From positions 22,221-86,220 of the forward strand of contig DF237345.1 of assembly GCA_000708835.1 (NCBI GenBank): 64,000 nucleotides of DNA, given 5' to 3'. The position numbers and the translations under genes are program-made. The notes beneath the pieces are model-generated. The model was not told where the DNA came from, made no database searches, and was given only the letters and a program-made list of their open reading frames with translations. The DNA comes from Klebsormidium nitens. Lineage: Eukaryota; Streptophyta; Klebsormidiophyceae; Klebsormidiales; Klebsormidiaceae. Each line of letters opens with the position of its first letter. Within the stretch, counting starts at the first letter, position 1. Positions 33,601 through 45,546 of this stretch are shown here, in pieces.

Positions 33601-35380
33601 CTGGTCCCGACGTGGTTGGGGCAGGTGTGGTTGCGTTGGTGGTTGGCGCCGGAGTCAATGTCGCTGGCGGGGGGGTGCCTGCGCAGGTGGCGGTGACCCC
33701 CCCCTCGCCGGTGCTGGGGCCACAGGCCCCGGGGCAGCAGATGCTGGCATTGCCGGGGGCGTTGTAGCAGGGGTTGGGGGCGGCGGGGGTGCAATCTGGG
33801 GGGCAGAAGAGAAGGTATTTTTGGAGGGATTTTGGAAAGAATAAGAAAGGGAATGTGGGATGGAGGAGAGAAGGAAATGGCAGATGGCGTAGAGATGCAA
33901 AGAAAGAAAGGTTTAGGACTTTTACAGGTTTTGTGAGGGAATGAAGTTGAGGAGAGAATGCGAATAGAAGGAAGAAAGATTTGCAGCTTTTGGAGGGTTT
34001 GTCCGGGCAAAGAAGGCGGGCAGCTCTGGGGCGAAGAATGATGAGACGATCTGGACACTGGCCCTGCTAAATGCAGGCAGAGAAAGAGGACAGTGAGATG
34101 GGGACCAATCTTGATAATTGGCGTGCGAACCCCCCGCGAACCCGCCACATTACCTCCCCACTTCTGACTCTCCGTAGAAGCCCCCACAACTTAAGTTAGG
34201 ACTCGCACAGAGCCGGCTCCAGACAAACTCCCAAAGTATAATGCCGGGACGCAGGACTGTTCAACACAATGCCATTGCAATGTCTTGCCACTAAGTTTTG
34301 GCAGTCCTACCCGCCCTGCTTTGTGAATCCCCCCAGTTCATAGTGCATTGCCTACCTTGCATGATGACAACTTTCAGGTTTTGACAGGAGAGCTTCAAAA
34401 TTATGCAAATCTACTTTGGTGCATTATGCAGGCAAGACCTTCCCGCGAGATACACCTTCATAGCTCCTCCGTAATTCAACACAAATCTTAAAACTCTTGC
34501 AAACTGATTCTACTCGATCTCGCTGCATTGTGTGTCCCTCCTTATGCGATAGCAGCAGCCTCCTTGCATGGATTTAATGGCTTGAAAACTTGGTTGTGAC
34601 AATGCAACACTTCAAAGCATCAATTATGACGTCTATCTGTATTGACAACACCCTCAGAAGTATTGGAGCTCTGATTATGAATGTACTGTCGTGCTCAATG
34701 CAGAAAGAAAAAGATTGCAGACAGATATTTACAAAAGTGTTCTCCCCTCTCACTTTACCAGCCATACTCACGCCCAGATCCAGATCAGTTCACCAAAAGG
34801 AACCCATCTCTTACACGCATAAGAGGGAGTTACCCCCACCCCCAGATCTCCCAAGCTGCTGTGCATATCTGGAGCATTGGTGCCCTCCATTATACACTCA
34901 TTGAGCTCCACAAAAAGGCATATCAGAACATGCACACGCACACAACAAAAGCTGCGGCAAGGATTCTCGTGGGCTTCTGGGCACATTTGCTTTCAAAGCC
35001 GGAAAAGGCTTTTCATGATCACAAGGGACAGGGCCTCAGAATCTGAATGAAGAGGTCATGCTCATGAGATGTGGAGCTTCGCCTGCGATGAGCCCAAGTA
35101 TCTCTCAAACTCGTCCAATGCTCGTTTAATAACGTGTTCAAATGAAGTCCAGACTCTGGGCAGTCTGGCTGTGTGTCTGCCCTAATATCTGTGTCCAGAC
35201 CTGTTCAACGTTATTCAAAGCCCTGTTCGGACCCCAACAAGGTTTGGACAGGTTTTGGACACCTGTTGGAAATGCTTTCTCACAGTACTGCGATCAGCAT
35301 CGCTCACCTGCGTTGGCAGCAGACAAGAAGCTGGCCAGGATGACCACGGCGCCAACCGCAAGGAGCGAAGCGCCCTTCAT
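30617..35380 (-). CDS. Secreted Cys-rich protein with an allene-oxide-cyclase/dirigent-like barrel
   Basis: Exons (downward): 35380-35308, 33795-33602, 33010-32901, 31888-31708, 30757-30617; 232 aa, phases consistent. Residues 1-24 form a signal peptide (MKGASLLAVGAVVILASFL, then ANA). Exon 2 encodes a short Cys-rich module (DCTPAAPNPC, ASICCPGACGP, VTATC) followed by a Thr/Pro/Ala-rich linker that looks like a glycosylated stalk. Exons 3-5 encode an all-beta region with LGTVYIVFDFSNPE, GTYVESDTTFFAADGVDYL, TASTTFYFTTEEI and VTEIAIVGGTGKYRGVDGYV. The GGTG-x-Y-x-G-V-x-G-x-V pattern and the strand order resemble the AOC-like barrel shared by allene oxide cyclases and dirigent proteins. Dirigent proteins act in the cell wall or apoplast, which suits the signal peptide; true catalysis is not shown. 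I infer an extracellular or wall protein. Family assignment is moderate; the gene model is strong. Confidence 0.75.
31300..31404 (-). repeat. Short element with 14-bp terminal inverted repeats
   Basis: The sequence gcaccgtcccccag at 31300-31313 is exactly inverted at 31391-31404, enclosing 77 bp with further ggaccg/cggtcc-like bits. It lies in intron 4 of the barrel-protein gene. It may be a miniature foldback element; I see no convincing target duplication. Confidence 0.6.
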
Positions 35381-38300
35381 TTTGTCAGTGGAGTCTGGAA
35401 TTGGTCGTAGAAGTGTTGTGGGGGGGCTTGGCTGCAACCTGCGCCTGGCAGCGGATGCGAAAGACGAGAGAGCTCTGTGGTCCTGTAAAAGGAATTTGCG
35501 TTCTGCTAGAGTACTTGAAGGGAAGGCCCCTTTTGTAGTCGCGAATTCGATCTGTTCAAGTCGTCTTGAAGAGCTCTGTGTGAAGATAATGCAGCTGCTG
35601 GGAACGATGCACAATGCAGTTCCGAACCTGATTAAGCCCGCTCATCAGTATTATCACAACAGTAGTATCACTTCACAGGATAGGTAGGTTTCCTGACTGA
35701 CACTGCTGCAAAAGCCTAGGGGTGTCAGAGAAAATGTCTTAATCGAATTAAATGGCTCCGTTTGCGGCACGTGCAAGCAAGTGCACTGAGGAATCTTGTC
35801 CTACCACGTTTCCATGTGATCTTGCATATGTACGTGCCTTCAAGACTGGCGCCGAATGTACTCTTCTCAAACGCCGTAGCCACATGTGGGCCTGACTCAG
35901 CCGCCTGACCGAATTCAGGTACCTACCATGATGCGACGCTGGTTTGCACCAGTTCTTTGCACCCCGGTTGCAGTTGTGAATCTGTGGCTACGAACAAGGA
36001 CGTACAGTACCTACCGGTAGGTCCTATAGCCGTTCAATGCCTAGTGCGAGGTTGTGGCTAAACCTGAAGAATTAATACCGGTAGGTCCTATCCTGACAGT
36101 GACCCGAAAGGACGATATTCGGCAGGCACGTCGAGACTCCGATCCGGTGTGAATCGGTATGCAAAAGGGACAAATGAGTCACAAAGCGAAGTCGAGCGGG
36201 CCTCGAGGCTCGGATGACTGAGATTAGAGATTCAGAAGAACTCTACCGGTAGAAGACTAAAGTCTAAAGTCAACGTGTGTCAGAGACTTGGCGAAAGGAT
36301 CACGCGTGCCATATGCGGCGCAGCGCGCTGCTGTCGTACGAGTGCGGAACTCGAGAAAGTTGGTACGGGCACAGTCGCCGCGAAACCGACCAAGTACTAC
36401 GGGCAGAATTTTCGAGGATCGAGTGTACGGGCGTAGTACGGCACCACCATAAGCTATGAGAGGATCGGGGACGACTGGTCAGTAGTAAGTACGGTGGCAC
36501 GCCGCAGAAGACTCGGTCGATCATAGCTAGTCGAAGTTTGATTCATTGACGAAGGCTCATTCAGGGCTGAGCATATACCATATGCGCATTACGTATGGAC
36601 TTCGTCTCGTCACTCCCAGCCCTCCTAATCTCCTAAGTGGGACTTTGAGGTCTGCCAGGTGGATCGGTCGGCCAGAATGTGATCCGTTGCGCACCAATAT
36701 ATATATAGGCTCCGCGCGCGGGCCGCCTTTCTCTCTTTCTATTCAATTAACGGGTCCGCAATCACGGACAAGACCCCTCGCGCCCCATTGGCTCCTCGGT
36801 GGGGGTCGTGACTCGTACCTCCATATTCCGTTTAACCTTCGAATTCGACGAGGACGATCGACGAAGGCAGAGACCGTTGTTTCCTTCAAAAAGTACCTGC
36901 TTCAAAGAAGCCCACTGTGCCGGTTGTTCTATAAAGCTCCAGATATATACGAGTCCGCCACATCGATCAGTGCAACTCCAAATTGGATGCCTCCAGAAAA
37001 CGAAGCTCCTCAAGGCATTCATATCAACGGTGGCTTGAAGGCAAGAATTTGACTATGGCGAAGAATCATGAGCTCACCCGGTATCCAGGCACCGAGATGC
37101 GCACCAGATTTGTTGACTCCTTGAAGGCGTGGGCACGCGCATGAGCGTCTGGGCCAGTGCCAACCAAAGAAGCGAAACTCAGACTTGATTGCGGCTTGTT
37201 CGTGACTCGAAGGGCGCTCAATTTGACGCACTGACGCAGATCACAGTTCGACTGCTCTTGCCACTCGTCGGTCGAAGTTGACTCACTGACCTACTTTTTT
37301 TCGAGAAGGACGCTACGCGCCTTTGCAGCAATCAGGAACGAGCAGAGCATATGTTCGACAATTCGGCCTAAAGATTCTCTCCCGGCCTTCAATCATCGGT
37401 TATCTACTTGTTTGCATTCTGGCACTGCTCGCAAGTCAGACAAAGCCGAGCGGAAAGGAGTAAAAGGTCTCCGTTTAACGAAACGATGAAGTCTGCGACG
37501 GGACTGCCACGTCACAAGTTCTCGTCACCTTGTTACTAATTGTCGTCCCGAGTGCCGTACTTTTCGATCAGTCGCTCTTGAAGGCTCCGACCTCTCTCTT
37601 GGCTCGACCTCCATGAGATGCCGGTTATCCATTGGACTGCCAGTTGACGTCAGCGACTGTAGTCAACCGCTTATCTTAGAAGGTAAAAAGCTTTTTCTTG
37701 AGGAGACAAAGCATGGGCGCTGCATGGAAACGTCTGACTTTTGACAAGCTCAGGACAAACGAATCTACTGAACCCTGTCGATACGTTTGAAGACCTCTAC
37801 CGCCCTATGAGTTTTGAAGGACCTCGCTTTGACGTTTCCGCCGGGGTAAAAGACGTTGGCAATGGCAACATACCAAATTCGCTCACCAGACTCGGACTAG
37901 TACTAGTAGTGCCAAGAGCCTTAGCGGCGCTTTTGGACCCCGCCTTACGTCAAACCGGAATTAGGAATAGTCTTGGCTCCAAAAAAGGCACCAGCAAGCT
38001 CGGTGCGTATACTCGATGATGACCTTTCGCGCGCCAGCTGGCTTTGACGTTTTTTTCGAAAGTTTGTACCGTCGCCGATGAAGGGACATTCTGACGACGG
38101 CCGCATAACATTGACAGACAGATGCAAGCGCACGGATGCCCGTACTGGGCAGCACTAGCGCATGCTCGTTATCAGTGTCCTTTAATCAGCTGGGGAATGC
38201 GGGGCTCATCTCCTGACCGAGAAACTTAGTAAGCGGAATCTCACGGCCGCCGCTGGTGACGGCCTTCTGCAAATGGGTCTGATATTGCTGTAATGCGGGT

Positions 38301-40629
38301 GACATTCTGAGGTCGGAAAGCAAAGGCAGGAGGTATGAAAACGATGTCACACGCAAGAATTCGAAGGCACGCAGCCACACTTTCAAGGCGTGTCGTGATC
38401 CTGTCAGGCTAAGGTTCTTGAATTAGTGGCCGAACTTACGCACGTTGATACAAAGCAAGACACGAGGATTGAAACAAGGGGGAACGCAATCAACGGGACG
38501 AAAGCGCGTCGGTAGGTGGCTGTTGATTCGAGCAGCCAGCAACGGTTGATGAAACGAACCGGCTCGAAAACTCGCAGGAACCAGAAAAAGGCGACCTTTT
38601 GGATAGCCGTGTGATTTAGTCTTCATGAAAGGCGACTTCACGCTCAGAAACGCTCGCTCAAGGAGACAAGTGCACAGCTTTTCATGTTCGCATCTGAGGA
38701 ATTCCCGCTGCCTGAGTGGACTCCTCTGAAAATTTTGTCCCTCCTGAGTCATCTCCGAAAGGCTACAAACAAGCAGTACACGAGACTCTATAACCAAACA
38801 GTACACGAAAGAGGACCATACTAGCATCCAGCTTACCTTGAAGATTTGGACAGATTGGATGAGATTGCTCGTGAACGGTTTGTCTCACCGTTCTTGTCAT
38901 CTTAACAATCTCTTGAACGCGATCTTGGAGTTGTCCTTAGTCGTTCTGGTGGGCAACATAAGCTCCGCCGCGAATCCGAAACAGCCGGGGAACAGCGGCG
39001 GGTCGGGCCCCTCGGCTGCATGGTTGCGGCGTCTCTGTGTCGCGCTTTGAAAGATGGTTCTCCAATCTTCTGGATAAGCAGCGGGGGAGTATGAGGATGG
39101 GGACTCCAAACGAAGACAAGCATCCAGCAAAAACTTCAAAATTGCATACCGAATGTGTAAAGGTTTTCAAGATCTTGTTACATTGAGAACGGCCGACCGG
39201 ATCCAAGACAGCTCAAGCCCCGCTCTCGATCTCAGTGTCCACTTCTGCAACTGTTGAGTACATTTGATAGCTTACTGACGGATTGGATTAACTCGAGGCT
39301 TCAATCAGAAGGAAAATCTGGGTCAAGTTTTGACTCTCATAAGGTCTCCTGAATCGCTTGAAGTACCAGCAAGATGAAGACAACGTCCGTTCTGCATGGT
39401 AAGGGCAGACGAAGCACCGCGGCGGGGCAAGCGCTATGCATCTCGCTAGGAGCGAGCCTCGAGATTGTGGGCGCAACAGATAGAGGTGGTGACGTTCAGT
39501 ACTTCTCCTCATCTCCTCAGAGCACTTGTAACATGAGTAATACAAGATGGCTAATACCGCTGGAGTCAGCTACGAGTCAGCTAGGAGCAACGCCTATCTA
39601 TAATATTTTAACATCTACGACTCACAGGCAACAGCTTACGCTCAAGAGGTTGGCAGACTAATGTAGTTCCTTTACACTAAACCACCAAAGCAGTTGCTTA
39701 GATATAGCACTATCATCCTTTCCAGCCCTTTCAAAACTGCGATGTTGTCAGCTCATCTCACCTCACCATGACGTCCTGCTGAGATCATCACAAGGTGGGG
39801 TCAAACTGCGGACTCCAACTTCAGTACAGCCGCCAGCCCTGTACTGCCACCCCAGCTGGCAGTACTGTCATATACAGAGAGCAGGTCGGATCTAGAGAGA
39901 GCTGACAGGACACAAAGACAGCAGCGTGTGTAGCATATTCTAGACATTGGAGCCCATCTTGCAACCAGATTCCCCTTGAAGGTGTTATCAAGAAAGGCTG
40001 GGCCGGGCCCGGACACTCTTCCGGCCGGTCATCTTTGTTTTGATGGGTCTCACTGGCAGGAAGGGAAATTTTCTGAGCTGAGCGAGGAAGGTGGCGCCAA
40101 GGTAGCTCTAAGGAGAAGCCTGGCCACCACGGAGGGATGCAATGCTGACGTGACCTGCAACTGGCAATTGTCGGCATCTGAAGCTGCTTTAGGAAGCCAA
40201 CAGAGCTGAGGGGACATGCATGGAAAATCCTGCAGCTACAAGAGCTGACTTGGTGCTGCGACATTTCTCCTTGCTGTTCCATGATTGACAGCGTATTTGA
40301 GCAGGGGTTGCCACGTTTTAGCAAGTTCGACACACGGGTTATGCAAAGAATTTGGGTTAGTTGAAACTGATTCATCGTAGGAAAAGAAAACCGGTCATTC
40401 TGGGCCACTTCATTAGTGGCGTGACTCGCCCGGGGTATGTCCTGGAGCCCCGCTCGGTAGACGGTTTGTATACCAACTCCGTCCGCTCAGTCTCCCTCCA
40501 GCGCACTCCCCCGCACTTCGTGGCCGCAGCTCAGGTTCAGAAGTCAAGCAGTTGAACTGGTGGTAGATCCTCATATTCTAGGGTTCAAGGGGACCACAAG
40601 AGGCAGCTGTGGCGCAGGATCTCTCGAGC
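35381..40629. other. 5.2-kb head-to-head spacer
   Basis: This interval separates the divergent barrel-protein and senescence-domain genes. It holds no exon I can support: open frames are short, with no domain signature and no splice partners. Visible details are two direct copies of taccggtaggtcctat (36012 and 36076), an AT-rich atatatatata stretch near 36700 followed by a GC-rich block that resembles a promoter, and similar gtcgaagttg/gactcactgac phrases near 36533 and 37272. A decayed transposon is possible but not demonstrable from this single window. Confidence 0.45.
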
Positions 40630-43600
40630 ATGGCGCCACAGAAGGACTACTTGGTTGAGGTGGTCTTCACCCTCCCAGGAGAAGCCCAGCTCATCCGCAT
40701 CTCCGGGAAGGACCGCACCCCCATCGCCTCCGGCCTCTTCAGCATCGTCCGCTTCGTCCCCTTCCCTGCACCCCCGAACGGCGCCGCCCTCTACTGCGCA
40801 GAAGTGCACACAACCAGGGTTTACTTCTCGCAGACCCCGGGATCTTGTGTGCACACCTCTCCCAGACACTATGCTTTCGCTGACAACGAAAACTGGTTAG
40901 GGCTGAGCCTGCCGGAGGGAATTGGTGTCAAGGAGATTAAGCATTTAGAAGAGTTGCTGGCTGAGCATGCAGGCTTGGAAAATGTAGGCGCTGGGAGGCC
41001 GCCGGGGTCGCCATCGGGGGGCGTTCGCACTGGGGAGGTGGGGGAGGGGCAGGTGGTGCGAATAGGCCCCACCGGGCAGCTGAGCTTTGAGACGTTGTCG
41101 GCTGCTGCAAGCCCCTACGTGAAAGAGCTTCAGAAGCAGGTGAGTAAACCAGGATCTGCTTTAGAACTTTGCATGCACTGGCATGTTTCAAACAAACCAC
41201 TTTGATAGCTAAGTGTTTGAAACTGCCCTCCACTCAACAACAATTCACATAAGCCTGTCCCAGATTTAGGGAGTCGATGCAAGGGTGGCCGGGAACTTCA
41301 AAGGTTCTGGGGCCTGTCTAGAAAGCCCTCCACTGCCTTACCACCGCTGCTCACATTCTGCGCTGCAATCAATCTAGGCCCCTTGTCCTGGTCTGTCTTC
41401 ATTGCCCTGATCAGAGTTGGTTATCAAGTCTGCGAGTTGCATGCGGGAACCTGGCAACCTTCCGTCATGTTTCAAAGCTCGCTGTCATTGCAGCGCCGGA
41501 AGCGGAGACAAATATATTTTAGTGACTTTTGGATTTTTTTTGTGCGCCCAAGGCAACGCTACTCCAGAAAGACATTCCGCTTCCTGCTGAAGTCTTACCA
41601 CCTTATGCCAGTCACACCTACTGTTAGAGAGTAGCCACTGCTTAGAAGTTCTAATCTTGCAGATCTTGAGCCTGTTTTGCCCTCTGCCCATAGGCTATCG
41701 TCCTGGCAGCTGTCGCTGGCCCTCACGTTGAGCGAGCGGCCCCACACGTTGCCCAGGGGATTGAGAAAGGGTCCGATGTGTTGGCGCAAGCGATTATCTA
41801 TGGAGCTGAGAAGTGCAGCTCGGGACTCGCTGCTGGGGGGGAGTTTGTCAGCCAAAAGGTGGCCCCCGCCGAGAAACCCGCGGAGGTAACGGAGGAGGAT
41901 CGGCTCAAAGCGCAGCGGATCCGGCAAGTGACGGGGGTTGCGGCCAAAGGTGAGATGGTCTTGGCTTGTCGATCTGGCTCTTGCCTGGTTCGAAAAGTTT
42001 GAGCATCAATTCTTGACCTGGGATGTCAAGTTGTAGTTATGCACATCACATATTGTCCTGATTCCAACATAAAGCGATTAGATTGACCTCCTCATAGAGT
42101 TGTAGGTGACTTGGAGAAAGGGGAATCGCTTCCGAGCATCCCTTGTGTATCTCACCAGACTGCGCCTGTCTAGGGGGACCAAACTCAACAGCGATTCAAA
42201 CCAACGCGTTGAGACATGTAAAGGTGCACATCGCCCAGAATGCGGAAGGCCACAATTCTCGGCAAGTTTTTCGCCCGCTTTCAATCCTCGGCAAATATTG
42301 GCAGTGTCAAAAGCGTTCGCTAGTGCCCCACTCAAGTTCCAACCTTTGCAGTACCTACGGGCATTTCCAGTACACCTCAACAGCAGACTTGCGAAATGGA
42401 CACTGATCTGCCAACCGGCATGAAGTGACTGTATCTTAATCACAAACCAACCACCCCCGCAGTTTCCAAGGGCGTCGCAGATGGGGTCGTGGCCTTCGCT
42501 ACGAGTGTCGCGGGCGCTGTCTCAGGGGCGGTGGGGTCAACCGAAACCGGAAAGCGGGTCAAGGAGTCGAAGTCGGGCCTGAAAGATGTCGCAGCAGCGT
42601 CGCTCGGAGCGTTCGGAAAAGTATATGTTGCGCTCGAAACTGGGACCAAGCGCGTTTTTCAGGAGGCGGGTGTGGTCACTACGGGATATGTGCGACATAG
42701 GTGAGCGTACTTTCATGCACATATCGGGTTGCGGAAACGAAGTTTGGGCACTTGTTTTTCTACATTTACATGGGTTCGTCCAGGTGATGAAAGAATGCTC
42801 GTTTGATTCTGTTTGGACCCTCTTCTAATTCTGCTATCTCCGTCACTGGGCTTTGGGCTTTCATCTGAAATTCAGCAGCTATCCACGTTTCCCTTGCCCT
42901 TATGTGTTTTTCCTCTCAACTGCTCGGACGCCCCAAGCAAATGCGGTTCTCCTAACGAGGAGGGAATTCGTAAGTATTCACCATTTTCAGCGCCTAACCC
43001 GTTCTGGTTAGCGTAATCATTCGCCCGATGACACCTCGCCATACAGAGACGGCACTTGATTCTGATCGACGCAGTCAACAGTGGACAACAAGAACCCAGT
43101 GCTGGGACGGGTAGGCTAATATAGGGGATTAGGGTGGGTGCCAAGGTGCCTGCGTAATCTTCCGCGTACTTTTTTTCGAGGTCGAGCCTTCTTGATACTG
43201 AGCTTATTTCACTGGATAAAGGAGTACATATCGTTGCAGACATGGGCACGAGGCCGGTGCTCTGGCGGCGGAGTATGTGGAGGTCGCCGGCAACGTGGCC
43301 GCCAGCGGTTACGCCCTTAACCAGGTCGGGGTCAGGACAGTTGTCGAAACCACGGCTCATGTCACAGGTGAGCGCTAACGCTCTTAACCAGCTTCGTCGG
43401 AGTCAGGATGGCCCGTTATGTTGCGGCGAGCTTGCAACGAGCGTTTCTGACTCCGACTAGTTTTAATCTTGGTTTGGTTGTCGAAGCGACTGCCGATGCT
43501 GCAAGTCGGTGCCTCTGTTTTCACAAGGTCGGCTTCAGAAGGCTTGCACAAACGACGGGCAAGGTAATGATCAATCCGTGCAAATGCTTGTTACGGTCGG

Positions 43601-44341
43601 ATGCGGCCAGGATTACATCCCAATGGGGAGCAGGCGTTGTGCGGCTGGTTGGCTGGATATTTTCGACGACGGTGCAGAAATCCCAGCGACTCGCCTTTTT
43701 TGGTCATACCCCGATGGCGGGCACCTTTGAAGATTACAGCGATAATACACGTTCGAGACATTGTCGTCACATCCATCAGCGTTGACGAAATGCCGGATTA
43801 TGAAGCTTTTGAGACCTGGCTCTTGTCAGGCTCCTCGTTGTCGTCAGACAAGGTTCTTGTAAGCTCTTCGGTGGCACTGAGACGAGGCCGGCCGCTGTTG
43901 TCGTATAAGATAAGGGGTTACCCGTTCAGCTGCAAGCAGAAGCTCTGGACGAGCTCGTAGCAAACTTCCGCCAATGCTGCCCTTTTTCCATCTGAGTCGC
44001 AATCTAAAGAGAACCGACCCCGACCCTGAAGCAATCTGGATACAGACGTCCCTAGTCCAAATTCGGTCTGAAAGTGCGTTCGGATTCACTTTTTCGGTCA
44101 GCTCGTGCATTCGCTAGGGGAACTTGGTAACAACCTTCTGAAAGATCGATAAGGCGGAATCGTTGTTGTGCTTGTACACTTTCTTTTGTCGTTCTTGGCT
44201 GTCTGGACTGGATGAGTGACTTTTTATTTTCTTGCAGTGACGGACCTCACTCGGCAGGCGCCAGAGAGGGTCGGACGCATCGAGGGCCCTGCCCAAAACG
44301 GGCAAGCGAGGGGAGACGCACGAAACAGGTTAGGAAACTAG
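40630..44341 (+). CDS. Senescence/spartin-domain protein, ERD7-like
   Basis: Exons: 40630-41139, 41694-41949, 42463-42700, 43240-43367, 44238-44341; 411 aa, phases consistent. The N-terminal part (MAPQKDYLVEVVFTLPGEAQ, LFSIVRFVPFPAP) has the compact beta-rich look of the region preceding plant senescence domains. From about residue 171 an Ala/Gly/Val-rich amphipathic region follows: IVLAAVAGPHVERAAPHVA, DVLAQAIIYGAEKCSSGLAA, VSKGVADGVVAFATSVAGAV and ALAAEYVEVAGNVAASGYAL. This matches the senescence domain shared by plant ERD7-type proteins and animal spartin. Family members bind membrane lipids or lipid droplets and respond to dehydration, cold or ageing in land plants. The start was taken at the first ATG after a stop-containing leader. 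It looks complete; the short basic tail (RLGN) ends in the last exon. Confidence 0.85.
43097..43210 (+). repeat. Dispersed repeat copy 2 (senescence gene intron 3)
   Basis: This is the partner of 26445-26565, in the same orientation relative to its host intron. It ends about 30 bp before the exon 4 acceptor. Shared blocks occur in the same order with small gaps. Confidence 0.6.
43374..43411 (+). repeat. Copy of the exon 4 edge just past its donor
   Basis: Exon 4 contains cccttaaccaggtcggggtcaggacag near its end. Six bases after the donor, intron 4 continues gctcttaaccagcttcgtcggagtcaggatgg. The match is clear over about 30 positions with one small insertion. Confidence 0.65.
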
Positions 44342-45546
44342 GTCACAATTTGTTCTTAAATACATCGGCGCAGTCAAGCAAAGTGAAATCGGTATTTATG
44401 CTACAGAATCCAATACTGACCATTCCAAACAACAGAATTGAGAGCTACTTTAAGCAAATGCTATAACTCGATTAGCCATTAGTATCCATGTAAAAGTCTG
44501 TCAAGCTCGAGGATGCATGCAGCAACATACACGGTCACAATTTGCGTTCAAACCAGGGCCGCATTTGATCGTCATTAATCATCCTGGATAGGTGACCTAA
44601 GCGCTTTGAAACGTACTTTCCGGTCCGCGTGTTGAGAAACAGATGACTGAGATTGGCCGATCGGCCGATCGGCCGAGTAGCTGCACGACTGTACATAGCA
44701 CACACATATCGGTTGCAAGCAGTCGGACGAATAAATGCCATCCTCCATGTGCTCTTGCCTCTCGATCCATGAGATCGGTCGGATAAGCGATGCTATAGCG
44801 GACTCGCCTTTGAATGAGGCTCATTCAAAGATCTTCTTGAAGAGCTTTCGATCACCAGCAACCCTCAGTCACTAGTTCGCACGTGCGGGCTGCCCAATGA
44901 GCCACGTAGTGTGTCTATCATGGTGGCTCTCGATTGTTCCATGGGGCAGACACCGCCAGCTAGAATTTTAGTAAGTTGTACCAATGTGTGCCAGGAGCCT
45001 CGCTATATAAACAAGTCTTGCAAGGGAACGGCTGCATGATGCGTGCATCCGACAATCCATGGAGCGGGCACATGGGCTAGTTAGTGTTTAAGTGGCTTGT
45101 ATCATGCATGTCAAAGATCGAAGAATATTGAACGGAGCTCGAATTGTTGTCCAAAAGCCAATCTATTTCCGGAGTGTGCAGCTCGCCGTTTGAATTAGTG
45201 ACAGGCTGGGTTTAGGACGCAAAATTACCAGCGGGATACCTCTGCAGTGCAGATGCTAGTACGATTGGGCATGCATGATTCATGCCAGATCGAGACTCTG
45301 AAGTTGTTACAGACATAGGTCCAACCGCGCGCGTTTTCATTTCCCTACGTACTCCACCAGATTTGCATCACATACCAGCTCCAATGCAAATTCCCAACTC
45401 CGCCTCTTGCTGCAGACTGAGCACGTCCCCTCTCTCCTTTCTTCCAGAAGTTATTAGCGTTCTTTACGGCCTGATCTGAATACGCTCCTCACTGCCGTAC
45501 CTCTTACCAAAGCCAAATCCTTTTCCTGGGCATGTAATCGTCAACC
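44342..45546. other. Tail-to-tail spacer with palindromic oligomers
   Basis: This interval separates convergent genes. It contains a short array of overlapping cgatcggc palindromes (44651-44677) and scattered tgcatgca-type palindromes (about 44510, 45040, 45107 and 45268). No coding signal is seen. Both 3' untranslated regions are expected at the borders. Confidence 0.5.

Noticed and set aside
33519-34187. 222-codon minus-strand open frame overlapping exon 2 of the barrel gene
   Set aside because: The phase-compatible exon 2 uses another frame that preserves the cysteine pattern; this frame is Pro/Ser/His-rich by composition only.
36690-36800. LTR-like promoter block (atatatatata followed by a GC-rich stretch)
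   Set aside because: I found no second copy, no TG...CA ends and no polymerase fragment within the window.
39821-40408. 195-codon minus-strand open frame in the large spacer
   Set aside because: No recognisable domain, no GC-rich exon profile, and composition like surrounding non-coding DNA.
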